From NCBI GenBank assembly GCA_023897205.1, contig JAHWDD010000006.1, forward strand, positions 930,001-994,000: a DNA stretch of 64,000 nt, written 5' to 3'. The DNA is from Exophiala sp. HKRS030. Taxonomy: Eukaryota; Ascomycota; Eurotiomycetes; Chaetothyriales; Herpotrichiellaceae. Made by a program: the position numbers and the translations under genes. The notes under the pieces are model-generated. The model was not told the DNA's origin, did not search any database, and saw nothing but the letters and a program-made list of their open reading frames with translations. Positions within the stretch are counted from its first letter, which is position 1. Each line of letters opens with the position of its first letter. Shown piece by piece: positions 43,095-54,641 of the stretch.

Positions 43095-44693
43095 ATGGGT
43101 GCCACCAAAACCAAAGCCACCATAGGCGTTCTGTCCACGATCATCTCTTATATGTGCATCAACAGCATATGGAAAGCCACGAATCCAGAGGCGTTCATAT
43201 GGCAATATGAAGATAAAGAGGAGTCGAAGTGGATGGCTACTTCCAAGTCATGGCTCGATCGAAAGGCCTGTCGGTGGCTCGGAGTTTGTGGCGGGACACA
43301 TATACACTACGCTTCGGACACGACCAGGTTTGGCCGTCGTCCTGTGATCAAATACAATTCTAAGAAGATGGTCGACTATACACGGGATTGGGATTGGCAG
43401 CATGCTTGGACCGAGGGAAATGATAGACCCGAAGATTGGACAGATGATGAGCGTGTTCTTCGCGAGATTCCTGAATATGTCATGGAATATGCCCCACTCG
43501 TCCATCTCTACTCCGGCGAGCAATTCTGGCCATGTGATATTGCAGAACACCTCTATCACATCACGCCGACTCTCAACTACACAGCGGTGCAGTCAGACCA
43601 GCAGCATCCAACACTCAATGACCTGGACGGTTTGAACCAGTGGCAGGATGGTCGATGGGTCTTCCTCACAAGCAATGATGATGTTGAAGAACGACCAGAG
43701 TGGCTGGAGGGGCAGAAGAACATTCCCAACAGACCTTCCAATCCCAATGATCCGCTTGATGACAACGATGGTTGGGTACACAGCCCTGGCCGGACTTATT
43801 TTCAAGGCATGAAGGATGCAATGACCGACCTCAAAGACTGGTTTGCACCAGACCTTGAGGATTCGGAGAATGGAGCCGATTTTCGAGAATCCCTCACTGG
43901 CCAATCAGAGGCAGACAAGAAGGCACGCCAAAGACATATGGAACTCAAACGTTCAATCCTCGAGAGTCAAGCACCCGGGACAATCCGTGGCGGCCGAAGC
44001 GATGCCCCTGCGGTTCTCCTCACCATCAACAAAGGCCATGGTATTGTGGATGCTTTCTGGTTCTTCTTCTACAGCTTCAACCTGGGTAATGTGGTGCTGA
44101 ATGTCAGATTTGGTAACCATGTGGGCGACTGGGAACACACAGTGGTCCGATTCCAGCACGGAAAGCCGAAAGCTGTGTTCTTTAGTGAACATAACTTTGG
44201 ATCCGCCTACAGTTACGAAGCCGTAGAGAAGCTCGGAAAACGGCCAGTCATCTATTCAGCCTACGGGACCCATGCCATGTATGCCACCCCGGGAACACAT
44301 CCATATGTCCTGCCTTGGGGCATTCTGCACGACTTGACTGACCGTGGCCCTCTATGGGATCCGTCGCTCAATTCACATGCTTATACTTATGATTACAAGA
44401 CGGAAAATCTACGATCCTCGAATGTGACACCCAGTGCTCCAACTGAATGGTTTCATTTTGCCGGCCACTGGGGAGACAAGTTTTATCCACTGGGCGATAA
44501 GAGACAATATCGCTTTGCTGGACAGTACCACTATGTCAATGGACCCCTCGGCCCCAAGTTCAAGCACCTTTCGAGAAAGAAGATATGTCAGGGCCCGGAG
44601 TCGGCACCATGTGTGATCAAAAATTGGTTGGGTTCAGGCGACAAGATTGGACGGTTGAATCCTGGAAACGAGAATGGAGAAGACGATCTGTAA
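43095..44693 (+). CDS. Vps62-like protein (vacuolar protein sorting-associated 62 family)
   Basis: 532 residues from the first in-frame ATG. Family features are the segment YVMEYAPLVHLYSGEQFWPCD with the following HITPTLNYT, the block NVVLNVRFGNHVGDWEHTVVRF, and YSAYGTHAMYATPGTHPY. In S. cerevisiae Vps62/Tda6 are linked to vacuolar sorting, but the biochemical role is unknown. The frame is open for another 318 bp upstream of this ATG (to about 42777) with protein-like content and no ATG, so an upstream exon may add about 100 residues; I could not find it with confidence. If the start is 43095, the segment ATIGVLSTIISYMCINSIW near residue 10-28 could be a signal anchor. Confidence 0.8.
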   Translation: MGATKTKATIGVLSTIISYMCINSIWKATNPEAFIWQYEDKEESKWMATSKSWLDRKACRWLGVCGGTHIHYASDTTRFGRRPVIKYNSKKMVDYTRDWDWQHAWTEGNDRPEDWTDDERVLREIPEYVMEYAPLVHLYSGEQFWPCDIAEHLYHITPTLNYTAVQSDQQHPTLNDLDGLNQWQDGRWVFLTSNDDVEERPEWLEGQKNIPNRPSNPNDPLDDNDGWVHSPGRTYFQGMKDAMTDLKDWFAPDLEDSENGADFRESLTGQSEADKKARQRHMELKRSILESQAPGTIRGGRSDAPAVLLTINKGHGIVDAFWFFFYSFNLGNVVLNVRFGNHVGDWEHTVVRFQHGKPKAVFFSEHNFGSAYSYEAVEKLGKRPVIYSAYGTHAMYATPGTHPYVLPWGILHDLTDRGPLWDPSLNSHAYTYDYKTENLRSSNVTPSAPTEWFHFAGHWGDKFYPLGDKRQYRFAGQYHYVNGPLGPKFKHLSRKKICQGPESAPCVIKNWLGSGDKIGRLNPGNENGEDDL

Positions 44694-45256
44694 TGACAGA
44701 TATGAAGACGGCGTTCTGGTTTTAGCTTGCTAGATGTTTTAGCATCATGATACCCTTTGAATTTTGCTGTTGGCCTGGCGGTTCATGATTGAAATTGATT
44801 GCGATTTCCTTGATCCCCATCAAATATAGCTATATCTGAGTTCGGGTCTCTCCTTCTATTGCTAGACAAATTGTATGAGACAGGAGCTTAGCGTCAAATT
44901 GATTGAGGTTCCGCTCATTGAGGATTTTCCTGTGTACAGCACAGTGGAAAAGAGTAATTCGGCGGAGAGGAACGTTCGTGGGAGTTCGAGTAAGGTCACT
45001 GTGTCAAAACTCAAGCGTCGCCTGACATGGCTCAATAATGACGAGGACTTGGCGTAGTAGATTGCCTCCCCGCCTCACATGTTTGGCCACCGTCTGGGAC
45101 AAAGGGCTGCGCCTACTTTCGGTATTCCCTCGAGTGACTTCTCTTCTGCCTAATCATCACCAAACAGGACTTCTCAGCAGGCTGAGAATCATAAAATTGA
45201 ATTCTGATGAATCTATCATAGACATCTAAAGCGTTCCCGACGCCCTCTGCCTGCAC
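44694..45256. other. Intergenic, tandem genes
   Basis: 563 bp; 3' end of the VPS62-like gene and promoter of the next gene. Nothing recognised. Confidence 0.45.
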
Positions 45257-46444
45257 ATGCAACCTCCCGACCTCCTCCCCTCTTCCACGGCAATACACGA
45301 TGCGCTTGCTACGGCATCGCAAACATCGCCTCTGCTCGGTGGCATCATGACAACCTCCACTACTCTTATGTTTAGCATAGCGACTGCTGCAGCCTCAACT
45401 ACGCAGGCCTCCTTGTTCCCTCTTACTTCGGCCTTCCCATCGACGCCAGCATCTGTCGCCGACACAGATGACGAAAGCAGCGGCGAATGCAAATTACTCG
45501 GCCCTTTTGCCATTCTTATCCAAGGTGCCCTGGGCGCGCTTGCCCTTTTATCTCTTGTATACAAAAGATGGAGAGAAAGACCGCAGCGGCCTCTGAAGAT
45601 CTGGTCCTTTGATGTATCGAAACAAGTGGTCGGATCGATCCTCCTACATCTGGCCAATCTGCTCATGTCCATGTTTTCTTCAGGACAAATCGAAAGGGCT
45701 CTGGCAAAGGCTGCAGCCAGTACCCTCGGTACCGAGACAGATGATGTGTACAGGCCCAACCCCTGTTCTTTCTACCTTCTAAACCTGGCCATTGACACGA
45801 CGATCGGAATTCCTATATTGATATGCATACTGAGAATCCTCACCATTGGCGCGAGTTACACTCCTCTTGCAAGGCCGAAAGAGTCAATAGAGTCCGGGCA
45901 TTATGGGACGCCACCCAAGGTTACCTGGTGGTTGAAGCAGTGTCTGATCTACTTTTTGGGCCTGCTGGGAATGAAGGCGTGTGTATTTCTGATTTTCCAG
46001 CTGTGCCCTTGGCTAGGCCGAGTCGGTGACTGGGCGCTACGCTGGACGGAAGGCAACGAAGCGGTGCAGATTGCTTTCGTCATGCTTATCTTCCCACTGA
46101 TCATGAACGCGCTGCAATATTACATTATCGACACTTTCATCAAGAACAACAAGGGTCCCCGAGACGCCGACGCGGAAGATCGGGAACGTGGAGCCGAAGA
46201 GGAGCATGGCGGACTACTCGAGGAAGACTATCCCGACCATGGTCACTCTATTGACGAAGATGAGGCATGTAAACCGTCACCTCCGCCTCTCAAGGCCCAG
46301 GCCCAATCTCAGAGCAGAGCCATCATCACGTCTTATGACCCGGACAAGGACGGAGAGGTGGATGCAAGTGGCTCCCAGGGGGAAAGTAGTTCGCTCGCAA
46401 GTCACGCGGAGGAAGAGGCCGTGGAACATAGGCCGCGCATTTGA
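45257..46444 (+). CDS. STIMATE/TMEM110-family vacuolar membrane protein (YPL162C-like)
   Basis: 395 residues, single exon. A Ser/Thr-rich N-terminus (1-75) is followed by five hydrophobic segments: about 80-102 (LLGPFAILIQGALGALALL), 117-135, 172-195 (LAIDTTIGIPILICILRIL), 228-252 and 272-297 (FVMLIFPLIMNALQYYIID). The LAIDTTIGIP motif and the FxMLIxPLxMNxxQ-like last segment are typical of the family. The C-terminal 100 residues are acidic and disordered. The yeast homologue is vacuolar and uncharacterised; the human protein STIMATE regulates STIM1 at ER-plasma membrane contacts. Fungi lack STIM, so the role here is open. Confidence 0.85.
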   Translation: MQPPDLLPSSTAIHDALATASQTSPLLGGIMTTSTTLMFSIATAAASTTQASLFPLTSAFPSTPASVADTDDESSGECKLLGPFAILIQGALGALALLSLVYKRWRERPQRPLKIWSFDVSKQVVGSILLHLANLLMSMFSSGQIERALAKAAASTLGTETDDVYRPNPCSFYLLNLAIDTTIGIPILICILRILTIGASYTPLARPKESIESGHYGTPPKVTWWLKQCLIYFLGLLGMKACVFLIFQLCPWLGRVGDWALRWTEGNEAVQIAFVMLIFPLIMNALQYYIIDTFIKNNKGPRDADAEDRERGAEEEHGGLLEEDYPDHGHSIDEDEACKPSPPPLKAQAQSQSRAIITSYDPDKDGEVDASGSQGESSSLASHAEEEAVEHRPRI

Positions 46445-47404
46445 TTTGGTTTGTACCATTACTGATGTCCATATTGTATGTGTTGAATCCGGGGTCAATG
46501 GTGAAGGATCGGAGTTCTGTCGTTTGTTTCGTAACAAGAAAGTAACATAAATGCCTCTTATTGCCCCAGTCTCATCATATGCGGAGAGAGACGGGAGCGA
46601 TACGGGAAAAGGAATACATTGTTGGGTCAGGAAATCCAGTTACAGCTGCAGCGCCTTGCGACATTTAATTTGTCTTAGTCAATTGTGCATTCTTTGTAGG
46701 ACTTCTTTACCTCACCGCGTCTTCTCACTGGCCCAGACTCAAGCAGCAGCACCGCTCGAGCCCGCTAAGCCCCGAGGGTAGCCGCGTCAATGGGCCATGA
46801 TAGGACTCTGCCCTGTCCCTGGAGCAACTAGGATATATCTGGTTACCTTAGCAGCCCCGTGCCTGGAAAAAATCTGGGCTTAGAGGCCGTTCAGTGGCGC
46901 ATCGATCCAATTGCGGGGGACAAAGACAAGGGCACTGGCGTAATTAGATTCTGAAGTCGCCCCGAAGTCTCAAATGTTTGCAACCATGTGATGCAAGTCG
47001 AGGAAAACTCTGCGCAATTTTGCTTGATATAAATAGCGAGGGTAAAAAGGACACGTTTCGTGGTTGGAAGCATTGATCTGTAATCTCACATATAGCACCG
47101 TGTTTCAGCCGGTCAGAATTTGGTTCTACTCCGACGATACGGCTGCCGAATGGAAGCCGTGGTTGAACAACGTCAATCAACACCCCGTATCACTCCCAAC
47201 CAGACTTCTCTCTACCTTGTCTGCGGCTGACTGGCCCTCACAGACGTCGAATACTAGTAGCTGAGGCAGACATACCGTATCAAGTCACTGCAAATACCTC
47301 CTACATCCCATACCTTATATCTCTGCTCCGACTTTAATCTCCTTGCGTCATTCTCTTCTCTTGTCCATTACGTCGGAGACTTGCCGCTCATTCCTTCAGC
47401 CAAC
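46445..47404. promoter_or_regulatory. Intergenic with the GDH2 promoter
   Basis: 960 bp between tandem genes. The last 100 bp before the GDH2 ATG are CT-rich. GATA cores are present but too short to be meaningful here. No gene seen. Confidence 0.4.
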
Positions 47405-50400
47405 ATGGATCGTCAAGTTGTCAATGGCGACGGCGTGCTGAACGCCGCCAAGCACAAGCTGGTTGAGCAGGTCGTTAGAACGCCAGGGCGACAACCCTCA
47501 CCGCAACCCACCTCACTCGGTGTTCCAGGTGCATCCAGTTCAAACGTCTCCCTGCACCGGACCCTTTCAGCAGATCACAATGGTCCCGGCTATGTGGCTC
47601 CCAAATTCGAGGGCAAGAAGGTTCAGATGGAAGAAGGCAAGTCTGCATCCTGGTCAGAAAACCCCGTCGAAGTACTAACCAGACAACAGTCATGGACCTC
47701 ATCGAAGAAAAGGGCTTCCTCCCCAGCGAATTCATTGCCTCGGAAACGGAATGGTTCTACAATGCCCTCGGCATCGATGACATGTACTTCTCCACGGAAT
47801 CCGTGGAGGCCGTCGCGAGCAACATCCTCTCCTTGTATGCCGCCAAACTGGCTGCGTATGCGCGAGACGACAAGAAGCTGGAGATCCAATTGGCCAAAGA
47901 GGCGGCAGATCATGCGGTCTACATTGATACAAGCAAGCCCGGAATCAGTATGATCGATGGCCCGAGGTACGAGCAGAGAATCGACGAGAAGTACATTGAC
48001 GGGTCGACCCCCTCAAGAAGCTACCGAGTCGAATCTTTCAGGTCGAATAATGCTCTGCCCGAGAACCCCGAGCAGTCGCTGCGCTGCTATTTTGTCTACC
48101 AGTGCCAGTTTAACAATCCCAACCCTAGCCCAGATGAGACGGACATGGAACAGATTGGAGAGAAGAGATTCTTGCAGAAAGCCACCAAGAACACGAGAGA
48201 GGTCTACCAGGAGATCATCACATATGCCGTTCAGCGAACGGGACCTGTCATCGAGATGTTCGATATGCAGGGCACGAGAGAGAAAAGAGTTGTTATTGCG
48301 TACCGACAAGGCTCTGCCATGGGTGTCTACAGTGCTCTGTCCGATCTCTACCACTATTACGGAGTTACCAGCTCACGGAAATATGTCGAGCAGTTTTCCA
48401 ACGGCATCACGGTGATATCTCTTTACCTGAAACCCGCAACCAACGACATTGCGAAGTCTCGACACCCTCCCATCGAAGCAGCAATTCATCAAATTATCAA
48501 GGAAGTCTCGCTGCTATTCTGTATTCCCCAGAATAAGCTGCAGGGCCAGTTTGCTAGTGGGAATTTGAGCTTGCAGGAGAGTATCTACGCCCACTGCGTT
48601 CATGTCTTTGTGCAACAATTCCTCAATCGTTTGGGCTCGGAATATACCTCCCTGGTTGCGGCTTTGAAGGGAGACAGTAATACAAATGCTGAGCTGCTGG
48701 CCAAGATCAAGAAGCGGCTGCGGACGGAAACGTTCACTTCGGAATACATTCTTGAGATTATCAACAAGTACCCCGACCTCATCCGAAATCTCTATCTCTC
48801 CTTTGCAAACACCCACTATGTGCAGACCAGAGGAGAACAGGACGACTTCATTCCAACCTTGAGTTACCTCCGCCTAAACGTGGAGCAGGTTCTCGACCAT
48901 AATAGCCTGTCCGAGTTGATCTCACGGACCGTCCACAACCAGCATGACGAGATGGTGATGCAGTATTTCCTGACCTTCAACCGAGCAGTTTTGAAGACAA
49001 ACTTCTACACGCCCACCAAAGTTGCGCTCAGCTTCCGACTCAAACCAAGCACCGAGTTCTTACCTGAACACGAATACCCTCAAGCGTTGTACGGCATGTT
49101 TCTGGTCATCGGATCAGAATTCAGAGGTTTCCACCTACGCTTCCGTGACATCGCTCGTGGTGGTATTCGAATTGTCAAGTCTCGCAACAGAGAACTCTAT
49201 TCCATCAATGCCAGAACTCAATTCGATGAGAATTATAACCTGGCAAACACTCAGCAACGGAAGAACAAAGACATTCCCGAGGGCGGCTCAAAGGGAGTTA
49301 TCCTGCTCGATTACAACCACCAGGACAAGGCTCGTGTGGCATTTGAGAAATACATTGATAGTATCATGGATCTACTCCTGAAGCCAACGAGCCCCGGTAT
49401 CAAGGATCCAATTGTTGATCTTCACGGACATCAAGAAATTCTCTTCATGGGTCCTGACGAGAACACAGCTGATCTTGTCGACTGGGCCACAGAGCACGCC
49501 CGCAGCCGAGGAGCACCATGGTGGAAGTCGTTCTTCACTGGCAAGAGTCCCAAACTTGGAGGTATACCTCACGATGCATATGGCATGACGACATTGTCTG
49601 TTCGTCAGTATGTGCTTGGCATCTACCGCAAGCTAGGTCTCGATCCAAGCCAGGTCAGAAAATTGCAAACTGGCGGTCCCGACGGTGACTTGGGTTCAAA
49701 TGAAATCCTGTTGGGGAATGAAAAGTACACAGCCATTGTCGACGGAGCTGGCGTCCTTGTTGACCCTGCTGGCCTGGACCGTACTGAGCTGGTTCGCCTA
49801 GCTAAGAAGCGTGTCATGATCTCGGAGTATGACATTTCAAAATTGTCACCCGAGGGTTACCGAGTTCTGGTCGAGGACACAAACATCACGTTACCGTCTG
49901 GCGAAAAGGTCAACAATGGAATGACCTTCCGAAACACTTTCCACCTACGCGACGGTTCCAAATACGATCTGTTTGTTCCATGCGGTGGTCGTCCAGAGTC
50001 AATCGACTTGCAAACTGCGAGCAAGCTCATCGTCGACGGCAAATGCACGATCCCCTATATCGTTGAAGGTGCCAATCTTTTCATCACGCAAGATGCCAAA
50101 CTCCGACTCGAGAGGGCTGGTTGTATTCTGTACAAGGATGCGTCGGCCAACAAGGGTGGCGTCACGTCATCCTCGCTCGAGGTGTTGGCCAGTCTTTCCT
50201 TTGACGACAAGGGCTTCATCGAGAACATGTGTGTCCACGCCGACGGCACCGTCCCTGAGTTCTACAAGACGTACGTCAAGGAGGTGCAAGAGACGATCCA
50301 AAACAATGCCCGACTCGAATTCGAAGCCATCTGGCGAGAACACGAGAAGACCGGCGTGCCTCGATCTAGGTTGTCCGATCAATTGTCCCTTGCCATCACC

Positions 50401-50673
50401 AAGCTCGATGAGGAATTGCAGGATTTCAAGGAGTTGTGGGACAATGAGCCGTTGCGTCTGGCGGTGTTCAAGGAGGCACTCCCCAAGACACTCCAAGCCA
50501 AGGTCGGCCTGGACAAGATCTTGCAGCGTGTGCCGGGCAATTATCTCAAGAGTATCTTTGGAAGTTACATGGCCAGTCGATTTGTGTACGAGTATGGTGC
50601 GACGCCGAGTCAATTTGCCTTCTTTGATTTCATGAGGAAGAGAATGGCGGGAGCGATTGCACAGCCGCAGTAG
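47405..50673 (+). CDS. GDH2: NAD-specific glutamate dehydrogenase
   Basis: Two exons, 47405-47636 and 47690-50673, total 1071 residues. The 53-bp intron begins with GC, not GT (AG|GCAAGT), and has a perfect TACTAAC at 47673-47679 and a CAG acceptor; only this join gives QMEEVMDLIEEK in frame. This is the large (about 115-kDa) NAD-GDH of fungi. The Glu-binding core includes FRDIARGGIRIVKSRNRELY and PEGGSKGVILL; the Rossmann part includes TGGPDGDLGSNEIL, and the segment ANLFITQDAKLRLE follows. It turns glutamate into 2-oxoglutarate and ammonium in nitrogen catabolism, in cytosol or mitochondria; no clear targeting peptide is seen. Confidence 0.96.
47637..47689 (+). other. GC-AG intron of GDH2
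   Basis: Donor AG|GCAAGT at 47635-47642, branch point TACTAAC at 47673-47679, acceptor CAG at 47687-47689. No GT site in the region joins the two conserved reading frames. Confidence 0.85.
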
Positions 50674-51249
50674 TGAAGTGACGACACGACAGGACGTGAA
50701 CTTATGATTTGGAGAGTTTTTTGGATGAAAGGAGGGTACTACGGGTCTTGGGTATCGGTATTGCAATAGGTTGGTTCATGGTGTACGTGTGAAGACAAAA
50801 AACAAGAAACCAGGGAATCGAAGTAGAAACGAAAAGTTTTGAATATTGTTTGGTACTGATTCCATGCGTTCGGGGAGGGAGACTTAATAAGAGATGAGAA
50901 GTGTAGCGAGCGAGCGGTCAAGTAGTGGATTGATTTGCTTTCTACATGTCGTCCTTAGCTACCGATGTACTAATATATGATGTACTTGTGCGACCAATAT
51001 AGACGCTGTCAGTTCGTATCTGATCGGTGTGATTTTCATCGTCACTAAGAGGAGCCGTAGGCGTGGTCGGTTTGGATCTCGTTTTGGTGTTGTTGTGGTG
51101 GTGGTGGCGGTGGTGACGACGATGATTTTGAGGTAATTACATCCATCCCCATTATTCTTGGTGATCTATTTCGGCGAGGATTGAGGTTTCTACTACTGCT
51201 GGGGCATTGCGGCCGTATTTCGATGGTGTTGATTGACGGTCTAACTTTC
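50674..51249. other. Convergent 3' region
   Basis: 576 bp between GDH2 (+) and the DUF2011 gene (-). A GGT/GGTGGC-rich stretch lies at about 51085-51115. No gene seen. Confidence 0.5.
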
Positions 51250-52269
51250 TCAATCTCCTTTTTCTTCGGAACCTTGGGACGGCTCCTGCTGCTGCTGCTG
51301 CTGTTGTTGCTGTTGCTGCTTCTTCAACTTTTCCCTCTCCTTCCGCTTGACTTTTTTCTCTCGATTCCTGAGAGTACGTTTTTGACGTTCCAATTCTTCG
51401 GTCTTTTGAGACTGTAAAGCCAATTCGGCACGGAGGGCCAGACGACGACGGTTTAGGATCCGTCTTTTCTTGGACGGTCTGGGTCGTGGCAGCCTTGATC
51501 GTCGATCGGTTATAGTCACTGCGGCGGAAGATGGTCCATTCGGATCATGAGAAATTTGGAGAGATTTCTCCTTCTTCTTCTTCGGATCTGAACTGGCCAC
51601 CAAAGTTACGTGGACACATCTCCACGGGAGAGTCGTGCCAGGCCATTTCGTGGATCCGGCCCGAGCGAGAACGTCCGAGTCCGAAAGAGCCGTTTGAGAG
51701 TATTGCGACCTCGACGTTTCGATCGTAGCGGTTGGTCTGGAAGATGTAAAGTAGTACCCGTCGGGACGATTGGGACGGACGAAACCTGCATTCTCAAGCG
51801 ACAAGGTCGATTCTATAAAATCCTCGGGTGGAGGGGTGACACTTAGACGTACCGTCGATTTGGGTCGCCGTTGTTGTAAAGCTCGTTGCGTCGTCAAGGG
51901 CTGTTTTGTATTTGTATTCGTATTTGTAGTCGCAGAAAAAGAAGAAGTGGTGGTGAAGAGACGGAATTGATATTCTATCGGTTCTTCCTCTTCTCCTTTG
52001 GCGTGGTGGTCGTCATCGTCGTGTTCGACTTGATCCAAGGTTTGACCTTGATCTAGTACTTTCTCCTCCCTCTCAACAGACTTTGGTGTGATGAAATCAT
52101 ATTCGAACCCATAATCGGGCCTGATCACCTCCTCATCTCTCCTCCCTACTTCCTGCGTCTCTTCGGGGGACGTCGACCTCGATGAAGGTCTAGAACTCTC
52201 TGGATTATCATCATCTTGTCGAAAGAGGTCTTCTCTCTTGACCCTTTTTGCTTGTGGAACTTCAAACAT
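51250..52269 (-). CDS. DUF2011-type fungal protein, polyQ tail
   Basis: 339 residues starting at ATG 52269 (MFEVPQAKRVKREDLF), the conserved start of a fungal family of unknown function (DUF2011). The frame is open for 68 more codons upstream, but that part lacks conserved character. After an acidic disordered stretch, the second conserved block holds LSLENAGFVRPNRPDGYYFT and later VARAGS-like text read as DSDVLARAGSTKWPG. The C-terminus is a strongly basic, charged helix (RRLALRAELALQ, RNREKKVKRKEREKLKK) ending in about 11 Gln encoded by a CAG/CAA run (51285-51325), then acidic residues. The basic coil suggests a nuclear or nucleolar protein, which is inference. Confidence 0.7.
   Translation of the reverse strand: MFEVPQAKRVKREDLFRQDDDNPESSRPSSRSTSPEETQEVGRRDEEVIRPDYGFEYDFITPKSVEREEKVLDQGQTLDQVEHDDDDHHAKGEEEEPIEYQFRLFTTTSSFSATTNTNTNTKQPLTTQRALQQRRPKSTVRLSVTPPPEDFIESTLSLENAGFVRPNRPDGYYFTSSRPTATIETSRSQYSQTALSDSDVLARAGSTKWPGTTLPWRCVHVTLVASSDPKKKKEKSLQISHDPNGPSSAAVTITDRRSRLPRPRPSKKRRILNRRRLALRAELALQSQKTEELERQKRTLRNREKKVKRKEREKLKKQQQQQQQQQQQEPSQGSEEKGD
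51285..51325 (-). repeat. CAG/CAA trinucleotide run (polyglutamine)
   Basis: About 11 consecutive Gln codons near the 3' end of the DUF2011 gene, mostly CAG. Length variation between strains is likely. Confidence 0.85.
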
Positions 52270-52983
52270 GCTGAATTCGGTATCCAAAGGAGATTTCCTG
52301 AGCGAGGGGCCAGGAACACATGTATCTTGATTTGAATACAGGCCCTGTGAAGTAGAGAGTACAGGGTAGAGAGTTGTGTAGGGCAAAAACATTGGTGGAC
52401 TTTCTACGGAGAGGACTCGGCAAAATTTCAAAGTACCGCCCGCCTTAGAGCAAAACCTCGTGGCAGCCACCATTTTTATTTTATTATATTCGGCGCATCA
52501 ACCTTGTTCAGCTTATTTATTCTCCCACGTCTATACGTACGGCGTAAATCATCAATACAAAGTACATATCCTCTGAATGATGGTTACACAATCTCAGCTC
52601 TTGTCCTGGATGCTTTCAATGTGTCAGTCGCTCACAATCCAAGGCCAGGGCCAACCCATGCATCTCTGGCTTGAATCCAACGCCCGTTATGGTCAAGTCT
52701 GGTCTGCCTGTTCTGCGCGCGGCTGCAATACCCTGCAGATCAAAGTTGCCCATGCACCCATAGACAACACCTTGTGGCTTTCCGCTAAAAGTACCTAGCA
52801 GGTAATCATGGTAGGGATCACACTGACAGAACAGAGGCACAGCCTCACGCGATACAAATGAATAACCCCCGGTGGTGCTCTCCTCTACTGCTGTTGCTCG
52901 CCTTCGCAGGGATCTACCTCCATTTCCGCCCGCCCTTATCTCGATCGCATTGACACAGCAGCACCCATTTCTTTCATCCCACC
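52270..52983. promoter_or_regulatory. Divergent promoter region
   Basis: 714 bp between the DUF2011 gene (-) and the gene at 52984 (+). A 74-codon minus-strand frame at 52616-52840 is open but has no support as a gene. Confidence 0.4.
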
Positions 52984-54641
52984 ATGTCTGGCGTCGGCGA
53001 GGCTCTTGCCATAGTGAGCTGCGTCGCCGGGTTGATTCAGGCCTACGATGCCGGTGCTCGTATCGTCCGACAAATCAAGGCTCGTCGACAAGCCCACGAT
53101 GCCCTACCGCCCTCTGACCTCCTGGAAGAATCGATGGAGAAAGGCAAGAAAGAGATCGAGCAAGCTCTTGCGAAGGGTAATGAGCAATTTGGTCCAACAT
53201 TTGAAAAGGGAGACAGTATGACTTTGTGCTGGGCTGGTTTGGACACCGCTAATGCTACGACGTAGCGATTGCAATCATCGCCCTGTTGAAGATAACCGTT
53301 GATACGCAAAACGCCCTCCTGGAGGGTCTTGCCCAAGCCAGAGTTGACGATAGCGTCATCGACTTTGAAGAGTGTATTGACGCCTCGGCACAGAGCCGCC
53401 TCAATGCTGTGATCGAACTTCAGTCGCTGGAGAGGCGCATGTTGGCACAAGAAATAGAGCGAAAGAGAAATGTACTTCTTCTTCAACAGCAAGAAAGTGC
53501 TCCTCCAACGGCACGAGCAACTGCATCTGCCGTGGTTTCCGATCCTCGGTCTTCCTTGCAACAGCCGATAGCAGCACAACAACCAGAGCAACCACCTTCC
53601 AGCCCATCGCAACAGAAAAACAAGAAGTCCCACACTTTTGGCAGAATCCTTCGTCGCAAAGAAACCGATCCACAGGTTTCCCGGTCATCCGAAGTGACAA
53701 CTAGTTCTGTAAGTCCTGTGCCAGATACCTCGCCTAGATCATCATCCCAACCAGAGGCCCAGTTTCAACTCCAAGACACTGCTATCTCGAACAGTTCCAC
53801 CGCCATATGGTCGAGTCCTAGCAGCCGGTCTTCGGTAGGTACGTTTGATTTGGCTTTGCAGCATACACGCCCTCCTGTCCACTTGAACAATGAGCGAGAA
53901 CATGTTTCGACCGTTTCGAGACAATCGACCTCTCTATCCACATTTTCAGCCGTCACAAACCTGTCCACAGCGTCTAATGTATATCCCATCACCAATTTTG
54001 GAGGCTGTTGCAAGTATGCATATGATCTTCGTCAAGGATCAACCAAGAAGGCACTGTGTCGGATCCTTTTTGGCACGTATCATACAGAGGTAGCCTACAA
54101 ATGTGCCAGCATAAAATGCAGCTTTACGAGCAGAGCCATAAAAAGAAACAATGGCTATCAGATCGATGATCGCGTCAGGCAATTCGCCGAAGGTGTTCGC
54201 TATCGGTGGCTATTCCTCGCCAAGTCGCATGTACAGCAGCATAGAGATCAAGAGCAACCGACTTTTCGCTGTCTGATATGCACCCTGTTGGGTGACGACT
54301 CTGGTATGTTTGAAGGAATCAGAAGCCTCCTTGCCCATGTTGCAGATCACCAAGGTGCCATTCTCGGCGGTTCTCAGTTACAAGGTCCCATAATATTCTC
54401 CAACCACGGTGCAGCACCCGCCTCTGAGAACGACTTCGATATCAGTCTCACTCAGCCTACGAGCACAACGATAGCTGCGGAGCCTCTGCGACACGGAGCT
54501 GCAATTGTGGTCGCTGCGAGTGTGCCCATGAATAGGTCTGTCGAAAGTGCAATGTTGCTGAAGGAGATTGCTTCCACTACGACCTATGAGACTTATGATG
54601 ATGATGATGATGAGAATCCTTGGGTTACTGAAGGGCGGTAG
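52984..54641 (+). CDS. Fungal protein with STAND-like N-terminus, function unknown
   Basis: Two exons, 52984-53215 and 53266-54641, give 535 residues; the 50-bp intron has GTATGA donor and GTAG acceptor, and the joined codon is ACG. The N-terminal 150 residues are helical; the start (MSGVGEALAIVSCVAGLIQA) resembles the N-terminal helical domains of fungal STAND and related proteins, and a long helix with QSLERRMLAQEIERKR follows. Residues about 165-300 are Ser/Gln/Thr-rich and disordered. The C-terminal third has Cys/His pairs (CASIKCSF, CLICTLLG and a following HVADH) that may be a degenerate zinc finger, with an Asp-rich end (YDDDDDEN). There is no NB-ARC, so it is not an NLR itself. I do not recognise a named family. 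Confidence 0.7.

Noticed and set aside
52616..52840. 74-codon minus-strand frame between divergent genes
   Set aside because: No ATG-context, domain or splice support; probably chance in a promoter region.
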